In this document: positions 34,179 through 43,416 of the stretch, one piece after another
Layout of the letters: every line of letters starts with the position of its first letter
Numbering within the stretch: position 1 is the stretch's first letter
Assembly: GCF_016724845.1 (NCBI RefSeq)
Contig: NZ_CP068082.1
Coordinates: 4,154,001-4,218,000, forward strand
Direction of reading: 5' to 3'
DNA: 64,000 nucleotides
From: Sphingobacterium spiritivorum
GTDB lineage: Bacteria > Bacteroidota > Bacteroidia > Sphingobacteriales > Sphingobacteriaceae
Notes under the pieces: generated by a model
Databases searched by the model: none
The model's input: the letters and a program-made list of their open reading frames with translations, nothing else
Told to the model about the DNA's origin: nothing
Position numbers and translations under genes: made by a program

Positions 34179-35915
34179 TTAGCAGGCTTCATCTTTGACA
34201 AATGATACAATTACTTTTGCCTGTGTTTCGCCCAGATTACGCAGCCTGTATGAGCCTGCAGCAGCAGGTACAGCAAACGTTTCTACAAAATGAAAGACCT
34301 CTTGTTTTCCGTCTGCGGTAGTCAGTTCTATTGCCGAGCCTTCTACCAGCATGAGGATATGGCATTGTCCTTTTGTCTCTACGGATACCTGATCAGTAAA
34401 GTCATATCTGCAAATCGTATAGAAATGCTGTTCGTGAGTCGGCAGATCTATATAGTTTGTATTTACATCCAATGCCGTTTCCTTTGGTTTGGATATCAAT
34501 GTATCCTGTACTACGGTTCCTTTACGTGAAAAATCCAGATTTTCAAATGCACGTGCTATATTGAGTGGTCTGGGCTTCCCATCCAGATCCGGACGTACCC
34601 AATCGTACATTTTGAAGGTGAAAATATAAGGTGTGGCGCTGATTTCGAGCACCAGATTGTTTTTTCCGGATGCGTGTACTGTACCGTTGGGGATCAGGTA
34701 GAGATCATGTTTCTGAGCCGTGAATTTCTGAACATACTTTTCAATTTCGATAGCAGTGCCGTTTTCAAAACTTTCTTCGAGTGCTTTTCGGAAGTTATCA
34801 GGCTGTATATCCTGTTGAAATCCCAGATACACTTCTGCATTTTCCTCACAGTCGACAATATAGTAGGTTTCGTCCTGTGTGAAATTTTCGCCGAACTGAT
34901 CTTTCGCATATTGTGTGCCCGGATGGCACTGTATAGAAAGGTTCCCTCCGTCAAACGTATCCAGGAAATCAAAGCGTATCGGAAATTCATCTCCGAACCG
35001 GTTATGCGCTTTGCCCAGCACCTGTTCGCCGGCAGTATACATCAACTGATCAAAGGAAACTTCCAGAAGATGATCTCCGTCAGCTAATACCAGTCCGTTT
35101 TCCGGAACGATCATCTCAAAAGACCAGGCGTAATTTTCTACGTTCTGATCCAACTGCTTCATGTGTTTTTTCATCCATTGTCCGCCCCAGACGCCCGGCT
35201 CAAACCAGGGTCTTACTCTGAAGAAGGAGGTAGACATATCTTTCAGGGTGTCACGCAGATCCTTGCCGTACATCCAGGAGATACGTTCCTTCAGCTGCTG
35301 ATCCGCCATAATGGTTGTCCGGGGTAATATATTTTTCTTATGCTTATTCAATACTACCCAATCCACAAAATAAAACCGCTTGTAAATCTGCTTCTTGTCG
35401 TCCTGAAAATCTGCACCAAGATTGTCAACCTTCCCCTGACGCATGCGCTGCGAAAGTACATTTTTAGGTAAATCAAAGTAGGCAATGGGAGCCTTTGTAT
35501 TGTAACATGCTGCGCCTGTACCGTATAGTATCGTCAATCCTTCAGCATGCGCGGGTACAAGCATTTTTACTTTTTCCAGATCATAAAAATCTGTGATGGA
35601 CAGATCCGTTCTGTAACCGAACAGGGGGTCATCAGCACCTAAAAAAGGCTGTACCATATCCTCGATTTCATGTGTTTCTTTCAGGGCCGTTTCGAAAGGT
35701 ATAAAACGGACATTTACCGCAATTTTGCGAAAAGCAGTTTCAAGCCCTTCAACAATTTCCTGCCAGTTCACTCCGATATATCCGTCAAGTATATAGAGTG
35801 ATTCTTCAGACAGAGCTGTGGCCAGAGAATCATATCCGCTATAGATGTGACCTTTGGCTTTATGTGTGGGCAATATAGTATAGTTTATGCTGTTATCTTT
35901 TACTTCGGTTTCCAT
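34179..35915 (-). CDS. manA: Class I mannose-6-phosphate isomerase with N-terminal extension
   Basis: The 578-residue product is much longer than the usual 300-400 residues. The C-terminal 340 residues are the cupin-type isomerase: zinc ligands Gln/His in LSIQCHPGTQYAKD, Glu in ETYYIVDCEE and His in IPNGTVHASGKNNLVLE, then SATPYIFTFKMYDWVRPDLD. The N-terminal 230 residues (LYILDGYIGVNWQEIVEGLE, LTILYGTGAACYN, RFYFVDWVVLNKHKKN) look like a nucleoside-kinase-like fold that lacks a good Walker A, a combination I know from other Bacteroidota ManA proteins. It converts mannose-6-phosphate to fructose-6-phosphate. It lies 36 nt upstream of the lipoprotein gene and 38 nt behind the permease gene. 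Confidence 0.9.
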   Translation of the reverse strand: METEVKDNSINYTILPTHKAKGHIYSGYDSLATALSEESLYILDGYIGVNWQEIVEGLETAFRKIAVNVRFIPFETALKETHEIEDMVQPFLGADDPLFGYRTDLSITDFYDLEKVKMLVPAHAEGLTILYGTGAACYNTKAPIAYFDLPKNVLSQRMRQGKVDNLGADFQDDKKQIYKRFYFVDWVVLNKHKKNILPRTTIMADQQLKERISWMYGKDLRDTLKDMSTSFFRVRPWFEPGVWGGQWMKKHMKQLDQNVENYAWSFEMIVPENGLVLADGDHLLEVSFDQLMYTAGEQVLGKAHNRFGDEFPIRFDFLDTFDGGNLSIQCHPGTQYAKDQFGENFTQDETYYIVDCEENAEVYLGFQQDIQPDNFRKALEESFENGTAIEIEKYVQKFTAQKHDLYLIPNGTVHASGKNNLVLEISATPYIFTFKMYDWVRPDLDGKPRPLNIARAFENLDFSRKGTVVQDTLISKPKETALDVNTNYIDLPTHEQHFYTICRYDFTDQVSVETKGQCHILMLVEGSAIELTTADGKQEVFHFVETFAVPAAAGSYRLRNLGETQAKVIVSFVKDEAC

Positions 35916-35952
35916 GTTATGATATGACTAATTATATTTATCTTTTTTAATA

Positions 35953-37275
35953 TTACTTTTTGATTTTCGATTTCCAGTATGCCTCTATTTCTTCCAGACG
36001 TTTTCCTTTGGTTTCAGGTAACAGGTAATAGACTGTAATAAAGGCAATCGCGCAGCAGATGGCAAATACCCGGAATGTCCATGCTGTTCCCCACTGATCG
36101 AGCAGGATAGGAGTGAGCTGACCGATAATGGCGTCTGCGACCCACATAACCAGAATGCTGACCGCCATGGCGCGTGCGCGTATAGCCGCAGGGAATATCT
36201 CTGATGCAACCACAAACTTTAAAGGACCTATAGAAAAGGCAAAAAACAGTAGAAAACAGAGGATGGAAACGATGAGCAGATTCCCGTACGTATGGATATC
36301 CTGACTCAGAAACCAGCCTGTTAATAATAAGCTGATCGTAGCTCCTAATGTACCGGTGAGGTACAGCGGTCTTCTGCCCCAGGTATCTACTTTCCAGATC
36401 GCCACACAGGTAAAGATCACATTGGCCAGTCCGAAGAAAACCTGTGCCTGTACTGAACTGTCAAGGGACAGACCGGATTGAAGCAGAATGCTGGGGCCAA
36501 AGTAAACGATAGCATTTATACCGCTCAATTGTGAAAATAAAGGAAGCAGAAGCCCTAATATAAAGGCTCTTCTGTAGACCGGGGAAAATAGAGATACATG
36601 TTGACGCTCTTGCTGAGCCACCGGAGTAATGGGGTCGTTGATATTTAACCGGGCAAGTATCTTATATCCCATACTTTCTTTCCCTTTCTGAATCAGCCAT
36701 CTGGGGCTTTCGGGTACTATAAATAGTCCCAGACATAACAGTAATGCGGGAATTGCGCCAAGCAGAAACATCATGCGCCAATGTTCGGCAGCGATACTGA
36801 GATCATATTTAAGCACGAGCGCATTACTGACATAGGCCGCCAGTATACCTATCGTAATAGCTAACTGATAGATCGTCACTGTACGGCCACGGTACTGGCT
36901 TGGTGATATCTCTGCAATATAGAGGGGGACAACGATGGAGGCAATACCCACACCGAGACCGCCAACCCATCTGCTGGTCAGCAGAGAGATAAAATCCGGA
37001 CTGAATGTACATCCGATTGCTGAAACTAAAAACAATGTGCCTGCGATAACCAGAGTAGATTTTCGGCCTAAGCGGTCACTCCAGCGTCCGGCAAATATGA
37101 CGCCTATAATACACCCTACCAATGCTGAAGAGACAAACATACCTTCCTGACCGGGGGTCAGATTGAAATGGGCTTTAATCAGCGGTACTGCACCCGAAAT
37201 AACGGCCATATCAAATCCGAAAAGCAGCCCGCCCAAAGAGACCGTTGCAATAATAAGTTTAAAGAGTGTGTTCAT
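35953..37275 (-). CDS. Sugar porter family MFS permease
   Basis: The 440-residue product has 12 predicted membrane helices and the sugar porter signatures: GGLLFGFDMAVISGA in helix 1, GRWSDRLGRKS in the 2-3 loop, VPLYIAEISPSQYRGR, PESPRWL in the central loop, QLSGINAIVYFGPSI in helix 7 and LPETKGKRLEEIE at the C-terminus. Relatives (XylE, GalP) are H+/sugar symporters of the inner membrane. It heads the operon with manA, so mannose is the likely substrate. Its promoter at 37312-37343 overlaps the putative GntR site; the regulator gene is divergent. Confidence 0.93.
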   Translation of the reverse strand: MNTLFKLIIATVSLGGLLFGFDMAVISGAVPLIKAHFNLTPGQEGMFVSSALVGCIIGVIFAGRWSDRLGRKSTLVIAGTLFLVSAIGCTFSPDFISLLTSRWVGGLGVGIASIVVPLYIAEISPSQYRGRTVTIYQLAITIGILAAYVSNALVLKYDLSIAAEHWRMMFLLGAIPALLLCLGLFIVPESPRWLIQKGKESMGYKILARLNINDPITPVAQQERQHVSLFSPVYRRAFILGLLLPLFSQLSGINAIVYFGPSILLQSGLSLDSSVQAQVFFGLANVIFTCVAIWKVDTWGRRPLYLTGTLGATISLLLTGWFLSQDIHTYGNLLIVSILCFLLFFAFSIGPLKFVVASEIFPAAIRARAMAVSILVMWVADAIIGQLTPILLDQWGTAWTFRVFAICCAIAFITVYYLLPETKGKRLEEIEAYWKSKIKK

Positions 37276-37298
37276 AAATTTACATTGGTTATTTTAAT

Positions 37299-37320
37299 AT
37301 GTACATACATACAAACATAT
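37299..37320. promoter_or_regulatory. Putative GntR operator, permease copy
   Basis: The 22 nt match the susC-promoter site in 21 positions (shared ATGTACAYACATACAAACAT, Y = T here). They cover the -7 box of the minus-strand permease promoter and lie 77 nt before the gntR start, so the site could also control gntR. An internal TACATACATACA run gives extra half-site-like repeats. Confidence 0.78.
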
Positions 37321-37343
37321 GTGTATTTTTTTAATTCTCCAAA
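37312..37343 (-). promoter_or_regulatory. Promoter of the permease-manA-glycosidase operon
   Basis: On minus, TTTG (37340-37343) and TATGTTTG (37312-37319) are separated by 20 nt. Octamer and spacing equal those of the susC promoter at 24348-24379. Confidence 0.75.
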
Positions 37344-37396
37344 TAATGTTACTTTAGCTACTGAAACAGCAAAGCAGAAAATTTTACCCGCGTATT

Positions 37397-38131
37397 ATGA
37401 ATCTTCAGATAGACCACAAGAGTCCGGTTCCTTTACACATACAGGCCGAAATGTTACTTCGCGAACTTATCAAAGATCCTGAGTATATAGACGGCAAGTT
37501 ATTACCCAATGAAGTAGAACTGGCGCGTCGTCTTGCTATTTCACGCACGACACTTCGTCTGGCTATCAATAAGCTGGTATATGAAGAGCTGCTGGTCCGT
37601 AAGAAAGGAGTAGGCACTAAGGTCGTCACTTCCAAATTCAGCTCAAAGTCTAAAAACTGGCTGAGCTTTTCTCAGGAGATGAAAAACAGAGGAATAGAAG
37701 TCAAAAATTTTGAATTACATGTGAGCTGGGTAGTTCCGGAGAAAAGTATTATGCATTTTTTTGATATAAAGGAAGATCAGAAAATCCTGAAACTGGAACG
37801 TCTGAGAGGAAAGAAGGACGATCCTTTTGTATATTTTGTTTCTTACTTTCATCCGCGTATAGGATTGACGGGTGATGAGGATTTTAAGCGTCCGTTGTAC
37901 GAGATACTGGAACAGGATCACCATATTATAGCCGATCTTTCTCAGGAGGAAATAGATGCTAAAGCCGCGAATAAGTTTATAGCAGACAAACTGGAAATCA
38001 ATCAGGGAGATCCCATTTTATCCCGAAAGCGTTTTGTGTATGATCAGTCCGGACGTCCTATTGAATATAATCTGGGCTATTACAGAGCAGAAAGTTTTAC
38101 CTATACCGTCGAAAGCCGCAGAGATTATTAA
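37397..38131 (+). CDS. GntR-family regulator with UTRA domain
   Basis: The 244-residue product has an N-terminal winged helix (about 1-75; PLHIQAEMLLRELIKDPEYI, LPNEVELARRLAISRTTLRL, KKGVGTKVV), the GntR signature, and a UTRA effector domain (about 90-240; EDQKILKLERLRGKKDDPFV, PILSRKRFVYDQSGRPIEYN) as in the HutC/NagR group, which bind sugar phosphates or similar ligands. It is divergent from the permease and lies between the two mannan operons. I infer that it represses both from the 22-bp sites and is released by a mannose-derived ligand such as mannose-6-phosphate. Most Bacteroidota glycan loci use hybrid two-component systems or ECF sigma pairs instead. Confidence 0.93.
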   Translation: MNLQIDHKSPVPLHIQAEMLLRELIKDPEYIDGKLLPNEVELARRLAISRTTLRLAINKLVYEELLVRKKGVGTKVVTSKFSSKSKNWLSFSQEMKNRGIEVKNFELHVSWVVPEKSIMHFFDIKEDQKILKLERLRGKKDDPFVYFVSYFHPRIGLTGDEDFKRPLYEILEQDHHIIADLSQEEIDAKAANKFIADKLEINQGDPILSRKRFVYDQSGRPIEYNLGYYRAESFTYTVESRRDY

Positions 38132-38227
38132 GTCTTTATCCAATCAAAATATAGATTAAGTTCTTGTTCTCGATGTAGATAATATGCATGAAATGCTTTA
38201 TTTTTATGCAATATCTACCAACCGAAT

Positions 38228-40696
38228 ATGAAACAGCTTAGTATAGTTATCCTTTTTATAAGTCTTCTGAACTGTGCTTATGGAGGTATTGTGCAATCTG
38301 ATACGTTAGCAAAGGATACGGCTGTGAAGAAGGATTTTGTAAGTCAGATGCAGGACTTTGCAAAACAATCTGCAGCCAGAAGCCGTTTAGACTATAACGC
38401 GGATCGTGCTATGGTACGCCAGAATGAGATTCTGGAGCAGATCAAACGAACGAATCAGCGGGCACGTGCTTTTCTTAAAAACGGAGTGGATTCCTTACAG
38501 ATCAATTCGGATCTGGATAATATTATAAAATGGCATGAAATAGCCGGAGACGGGGTTTTTAATCATTTAGGAACAGCACAGACGAACCGCAATCTCACGA
38601 CGACCTATAATGTACTGGTCGGCCTTTCCAAAGATGTGGCTACCCAGAAAAGCAGAATAGACCGATATCAGACTCAACTTATACAATTTCGTTTTGCGCT
38701 GGATTCCCTGTCAAATGATCCTTCCTTATTTCAGTTTCCGACAGATTCGGCAGAACTTGTCAACTATATTCAACAGCTTCGTGCTGTAGCGGTAGAGATA
38801 TCTCCGGTCACACAATCCTTAAAGACTGCTATTTATAATATTCAGCATATACAAACAAAGATCAACCTGGAGCTGTTCCGGTTGAATGCGCATATGGAAG
38901 AGATCAACTTTTACCAGAAGGAGATAGCTGATCGCATTTTTAATAAAGAATTTGTAAATATATGGCAACCTAATACTTTTGACCGTCCTTTTTCCGAACT
39001 TCTGTATTATTCTGTACATAAGGCTTATTTGGTAACGGTATTTTATTTCAAGGCACATTGGGGTAAATTTCTTTTTCTTATCCTTATGGTTTTATGTTCT
39101 GCTTACTATCTGACTTCGTTGAAAAAGGCATTGACAAGTCAGCAGGAAAAAAGCGGAGAGAAGGCAGACGGACTTGTCATCCGTTATCCGGTATGTTCGG
39201 CGATAATTATTGTTTGCAGTATATTCCAGTTTATCTTTCCTGCTCCGCCGTTTATTTTCAGTGCGCTGTTATGGATACTCTCCGGTATATTGCTTTCTGT
39301 TATCTTTCGGACCTACATAAGCCAGTACTGGATGAGGATCTGGCTGGCACTGTTTACACTTTTTGTCCTGGCGTGTATGGATAATATGATCCTGCAGGCA
39401 TCACGTCCTGAAAGATGGTGTATCCTGCTTATTTCGGCATGTAGTTTCTGCATCGGATTGTATGCCCTGATCAACAGACAGAAACAGGAGGAGCTGCGGG
39501 AGCGCTGGATATTATACCCGATAGGGCTGATGACGGCATTTACACTGATCGCATGTATCAGTGACATCTTTGGTCAGTATAATCTGGCCAAGGTGCTGAT
39601 GGTATCCGGATTGCTAAGTGTGATGATCACGATTCTGTTTTTATGGGTGGTGCGGTTAATTAATGAGGGGCTGCAGTTTGCCTCTATGCTGTACACGCAT
39701 CAGGAACAGCGATTGTTTTATCTGAACTACAACCGGGTAGGGACGCAGGCACCTACATTTTTTTACATCTTTCTGGTGATTGGCTGGTTTGTGTTGTTTG
39801 GCCGTAATTTTTATGAGTTCAGGCAGATATCCGAACCGTTAAAGAATTTTTTCGAGCAGGAACATGCATTAGGCAGCTATACTTTTTCGATCAGCAATCT
39901 TTTGACTTTTATCGTGATTATGATCGTGACTACAGTGGTCTCAAAAGTAGTTTCTTATTTTGCTTCCGATCAGCAATGGAACAGTAAGGAAGAAAAACAT
40001 AAGCGGAAATTGAAAGTGGGTAGCTGGCTGTTGCTTATCCGGATTACGATTATTGTGCTTGGACTTTTTCTTGCCTTTGCTGCGGCGGGTATACCGATGG
40101 ACAAAATTACACTGATCTTAGGCGCATTAGGAGTAGGTGTGGGATTTGGTTTACAGACGCTCGTCAATAATCTGGTGAGCGGACTGATCATTGCATTTGA
40201 AAAACCTGTGAATGTAGGTGATGTTATCGAGGTGGGCGGACAAGGCGGGACTGTCAAATCTATCGGCTTCAGAAGCAGTGTCATTTCTACTGTTGACGGA
40301 GCTGATCTTGTTTTACCTAACGGGGATCTGCTCAATTCTCATGTGATCAACTGGACATTAGGCGGCTATAAAAAGCGTATGCATATTGTCTTGCGTGTGA
40401 CTTATGACAGCGATCTTCAACATATCCGCGACTTGCTGTTGCTTATTATGGGCAAGCAGGTAAATATCCTGACATCTCCTCTGCCTGTCGTACAGTATAA
40501 TCAGTTTGCCGCAAGTGCGATAGATATTGATCTATATTTCTGGGTACGAAGCCTCAGAGATGCTTCGCAGATCCGAAGCGACCTTATGCAGGCTATACAT
40601 CAGCATTTCCGGCAGGAGGGTATTGTCATTCCGTTTCCTCAACAGGACATTCATATTGCGTCCGGACCTGAAAAAGAAGGAGATAGGGAAGACTAA
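38228..40696 (+). CDS. MscS-type mechanosensitive channel, large form
   Basis: The 822-residue product begins with a signal-like segment, has a helical periplasmic region (about 40-240), about ten membrane helices, and an MscS core near the C-terminus: the pore helix ALGVGVGFGLQTLVNNLVSG, then EKPVNVGDVIEVGGQGGTVKSIGFRSS and the beta-domain sequence DLVLPNGDLLNSHVINWTLGG. The size matches the MscK/YbdG-like large family rather than the 286-residue MscS. It opens under membrane tension to release solutes after osmotic downshock. It follows gntR by 96 nt but has no evident link with mannan use. Confidence 0.92.
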   Translation: MKQLSIVILFISLLNCAYGGIVQSDTLAKDTAVKKDFVSQMQDFAKQSAARSRLDYNADRAMVRQNEILEQIKRTNQRARAFLKNGVDSLQINSDLDNIIKWHEIAGDGVFNHLGTAQTNRNLTTTYNVLVGLSKDVATQKSRIDRYQTQLIQFRFALDSLSNDPSLFQFPTDSAELVNYIQQLRAVAVEISPVTQSLKTAIYNIQHIQTKINLELFRLNAHMEEINFYQKEIADRIFNKEFVNIWQPNTFDRPFSELLYYSVHKAYLVTVFYFKAHWGKFLFLILMVLCSAYYLTSLKKALTSQQEKSGEKADGLVIRYPVCSAIIIVCSIFQFIFPAPPFIFSALLWILSGILLSVIFRTYISQYWMRIWLALFTLFVLACMDNMILQASRPERWCILLISACSFCIGLYALINRQKQEELRERWILYPIGLMTAFTLIACISDIFGQYNLAKVLMVSGLLSVMITILFLWVVRLINEGLQFASMLYTHQEQRLFYLNYNRVGTQAPTFFYIFLVIGWFVLFGRNFYEFRQISEPLKNFFEQEHALGSYTFSISNLLTFIVIMIVTTVVSKVVSYFASDQQWNSKEEKHKRKLKVGSWLLLIRITIIVLGLFLAFAAAGIPMDKITLILGALGVGVGFGLQTLVNNLVSGLIIAFEKPVNVGDVIEVGGQGGTVKSIGFRSSVISTVDGADLVLPNGDLLNSHVINWTLGGYKKRMHIVLRVTYDSDLQHIRDLLLLIMGKQVNILTSPLPVVQYNQFAASAIDIDLYFWVRSLRDASQIRSDLMQAIHQHFRQEGIVIPFPQQDIHIASGPEKEGDRED

Positions 40697-40929
40697 AAAT
40701 CAAATTATTTTGCAAGGATAAAATTTTTTATTTAACATTGAGTTTAAGTAATGCTAAACTATGGCTGTTACTTTTGCCAAAATATATGCCTTTCGTTTTT
40801 GTATTTTTTAATATTTATAAACAATGGGTGTAATTGTAGTATGTTGCATCATTAAAAAACGAATAATCAAATCTAAAATAATAATTTTCAGCAAGCTGCT
40901 GCACATGCAAAGTTTGCCCCTATGTCATC

Positions 40930-43317
40930 ATGAGAAAAATATTACTTATCAGTGCATTTTTAACTGCTCAACTGGTACATGCACAGTATCACGGACAGGT
41001 TTACATCGATCTTAACGATAATAAGAAACCGGATCTGAATGAAAAAGGAGTAGGAGATATCCTCGTATCGGACGGATATGATATTGTCAAAACGGATGCG
41101 AATGGTAAATTTGATATTAAACCTCATGAAAAAGCCCGTTTTCTTTTCATTACCGTTCCATCGGGTTATAAGGCCAGAAAAACGCATTATATTAAACTTT
41201 CCAAAGCGGATGAAACATATGACTTCAGCCTCGTAAAAGACGAAGTTCAGTCTGCGGATAAACTACGCTTTATTCAGATAACGGATACAGAAACTCCGCT
41301 TTACGGGCAGTGGATAGACAATGTACGTAATTATGCACGCGAGCAGGGTGCTTCACTTATCATGCATACCGGCGATATCTGTTACGAACCGGGTATGCAG
41401 TTTCATGCCCGTCAGGTAAACTCCGAACTGATGCGCCGACCTACATATTATGCAGTTGGTAATCATGATCTGGTAAAAGGTGAATATGGTGAAAAATTAT
41501 TTGAGGATCTGTTTGGTCCGACATATTATTCCTTTGATGCCGGTCCGGCCCACTTTGTGGTGACACCTATGGCCGGTGGCGACTATGCTCCCAGTTATAC
41601 GCAGGATCAGGTGATCGCGTGGCTGAAGAAGGATCTGGCTGCCAAGGATAAGAATAAACCTTTGATCTTTATCAATCATGATTTTGCAGTAGGGAAAGAT
41701 TTTGTGATGAAAGGTAAGACTGAGGAGATTGATCTCAAGCAGTATAATCTGAAAGCCTGGCTGTTTGGACACTGGCATAATAATTTTGTGCAACGCGTGG
41801 GCGAAGGTAATGTATATGTGATCTCCACAGGAGCTCCGAATAAAGGTGGAATCGATAATTCTGCAGGTCAGTTTATGGCTATTGATATCAGTAAGGACGG
41901 AGTCACTCACGTACAGCCAGTATATGCCAATCTGAAAGGGCATGTAGCTGTCGTAAGTCCTGCCGTATCCGGTATGAATACCCTTAATGGAAATAAACTG
42001 GATATAAATGTCAATATCTACGATAGTGAACGAGCGGTAACCGGAGCTTATACTTATATCTATGATCAGAGTGGCAAACAGATTGCCAAAGAGACACTGC
42101 AGCAACAGAGCGACTGGAACTGGAGAGGACAAAGTGCATTAGGTAAAGTGTCTTACGGTGTAAATTATGAGATGCTGACTGAAGTTGTATATGCCAACGG
42201 TGAACGTGAATTAAAGAAGCAACCTTTCGCGTTAACAAAGACCGTTGCTGATCAGGCTTTGCAGCTGATATGGAGTGCCAATATCGGGGCGAGTGTATGG
42301 AAAGCAAGTCCGCTTGTTGTGGATGATATGGTATTAGCTGCGACTATTGATGACGGTACGACAGACAAAAGCAAGATCGTCGCTCTGGACAAAAAGACCG
42401 GAAAAGAGATCTGGTCTTATCATACAAACAGCTCTGTTAAGAATAAGTTGAACGTAGCTGAAGGGCTTGTATTAGCTACGGATGGTGCCGGAAATGTGTA
42501 TGCGCTGGATATCAAAACCGGAAAGCTCAAATGGACAAAGAGCCTTAGCGGAGGAACGCTGCCGGTATATGTAACCGGAGGTGTCGTTGATAAAGGTATT
42601 TATTATACCGGATATGGTAAATACCTGTCGGCCTTAAACGTCAAAACAGGAGATGTAATCTGGCAGAATAAGGATTGGAATAGTGGCGAGGGGATGCCCG
42701 GATCTATGCTGATCGCTAAGAATGTACTGATCACAGGCAGCAACTGGAATAGCTTATTTGCACATGACCTTGCATCAGGCAAGTTGTTGTGGAAGAGAAA
42801 TGATGACGGACTTCGTTTCAGAAGCGGGGGTGTGAGTTTTGATGGTGAGTATGTATACACGACTGGACTCAACGGTTTGTTTGTACTGGATCTGAAAACC
42901 GGAGAAACGGTTAGAAAGAAGATTTTTGAAGATGAATTTAAGGTAATGGCCTCGCCTCTGCTTTTAAACGGGGAACTGATCATGCCTACATCAGTAGGCG
43001 GTGTAAAAAGTTACGATATGAAGACTTTGGAAGAAAAATGGCAGTTTAACACCGGAGAAGCATTGGTGTATACTTCGGCCTATACCAGTCCGGATCAGCA
43101 CAAACCGGTCCGTACGGTAGAAAGCAGTGTACTTGCTGTCGGAAACAACCTGTACTTCGGCGCTTCGGACGGACAATTTTATGTGCTTGATCAGAGCGGT
43201 AAACTGGTACAGGCTATTACATTGGGAGCTCCTATATTCGCCGAGGCAACTCTTGCAGACCACTATATGTATGTTGCTGATTTTTCAGGTAATGTACATT
43301 GTTTTAAGATGAAATAA
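40930..43317 (+). CDS. Metallophosphoesterase fused to a PQQ-like beta-propeller
   Basis: The 795-residue secreted protein (signal peptide MRKILLISAFLTAQLVHAQ) has an N-terminal SdrD B-like domain (about 20-85, YIDLNDNKKPDLNEKGVGD), a calcineurin-like phosphoesterase (about 105-300) with MHTGDICYE, YAVGNHDLV, FINHDFAVG and FGHWHNNFV, a linker domain, and at about 440-795 repeated blades of the PQQ/BamB type (IVALDKKTGKEIWSYHTN, VYALDIKTGKLKWTKSL). The usual first motif DxH reads ITDTETP, so one metal ligand His is replaced by Glu. Probable substrate: a secreted phospho- or nucleotide ester; unknown. It seems to be transcribed alone and ends at the shared terminator 43380. Confidence 0.85.
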   Translation: MRKILLISAFLTAQLVHAQYHGQVYIDLNDNKKPDLNEKGVGDILVSDGYDIVKTDANGKFDIKPHEKARFLFITVPSGYKARKTHYIKLSKADETYDFSLVKDEVQSADKLRFIQITDTETPLYGQWIDNVRNYAREQGASLIMHTGDICYEPGMQFHARQVNSELMRRPTYYAVGNHDLVKGEYGEKLFEDLFGPTYYSFDAGPAHFVVTPMAGGDYAPSYTQDQVIAWLKKDLAAKDKNKPLIFINHDFAVGKDFVMKGKTEEIDLKQYNLKAWLFGHWHNNFVQRVGEGNVYVISTGAPNKGGIDNSAGQFMAIDISKDGVTHVQPVYANLKGHVAVVSPAVSGMNTLNGNKLDINVNIYDSERAVTGAYTYIYDQSGKQIAKETLQQQSDWNWRGQSALGKVSYGVNYEMLTEVVYANGERELKKQPFALTKTVADQALQLIWSANIGASVWKASPLVVDDMVLAATIDDGTTDKSKIVALDKKTGKEIWSYHTNSSVKNKLNVAEGLVLATDGAGNVYALDIKTGKLKWTKSLSGGTLPVYVTGGVVDKGIYYTGYGKYLSALNVKTGDVIWQNKDWNSGEGMPGSMLIAKNVLITGSNWNSLFAHDLASGKLLWKRNDDGLRFRSGGVSFDGEYVYTTGLNGLFVLDLKTGETVRKKIFEDEFKVMASPLLLNGELIMPTSVGGVKSYDMKTLEEKWQFNTGEALVYTSAYTSPDQHKPVRTVESSVLAVGNNLYFGASDGQFYVLDQSGKLVQAITLGAPIFAEATLADHYMYVADFSGNVHCFKMK

Positions 43318-43379
43318 TAGTGATAGATATACGGGTTTCATAGCAAACTACAGGCTGTAAAAAGCTGATTTCATAAAAG

Positions 43380-43415
43380 CGACAACGCCCCTGAATCTGT
43401 TCAGGTGCGTTGTCG
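43380..43415. terminator. Bidirectional terminator between two phosphoesterase genes
   Basis: A hairpin with CGACAACGCCCCTGAA and TTCAGGTGCGTTGTCG arms (one weak position) and a 4-nt loop is followed by TTTAG on plus. It sits between convergent stops at 43317 and 43417. Confidence 0.8.
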
Positions 43416-43416
43416 T

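Noticed and set aside
37168..37482. Open frame of 104 codons on plus
   Set aside because: It is antisense to the permease start, covers the operator and overlaps the GntR start in another frame.
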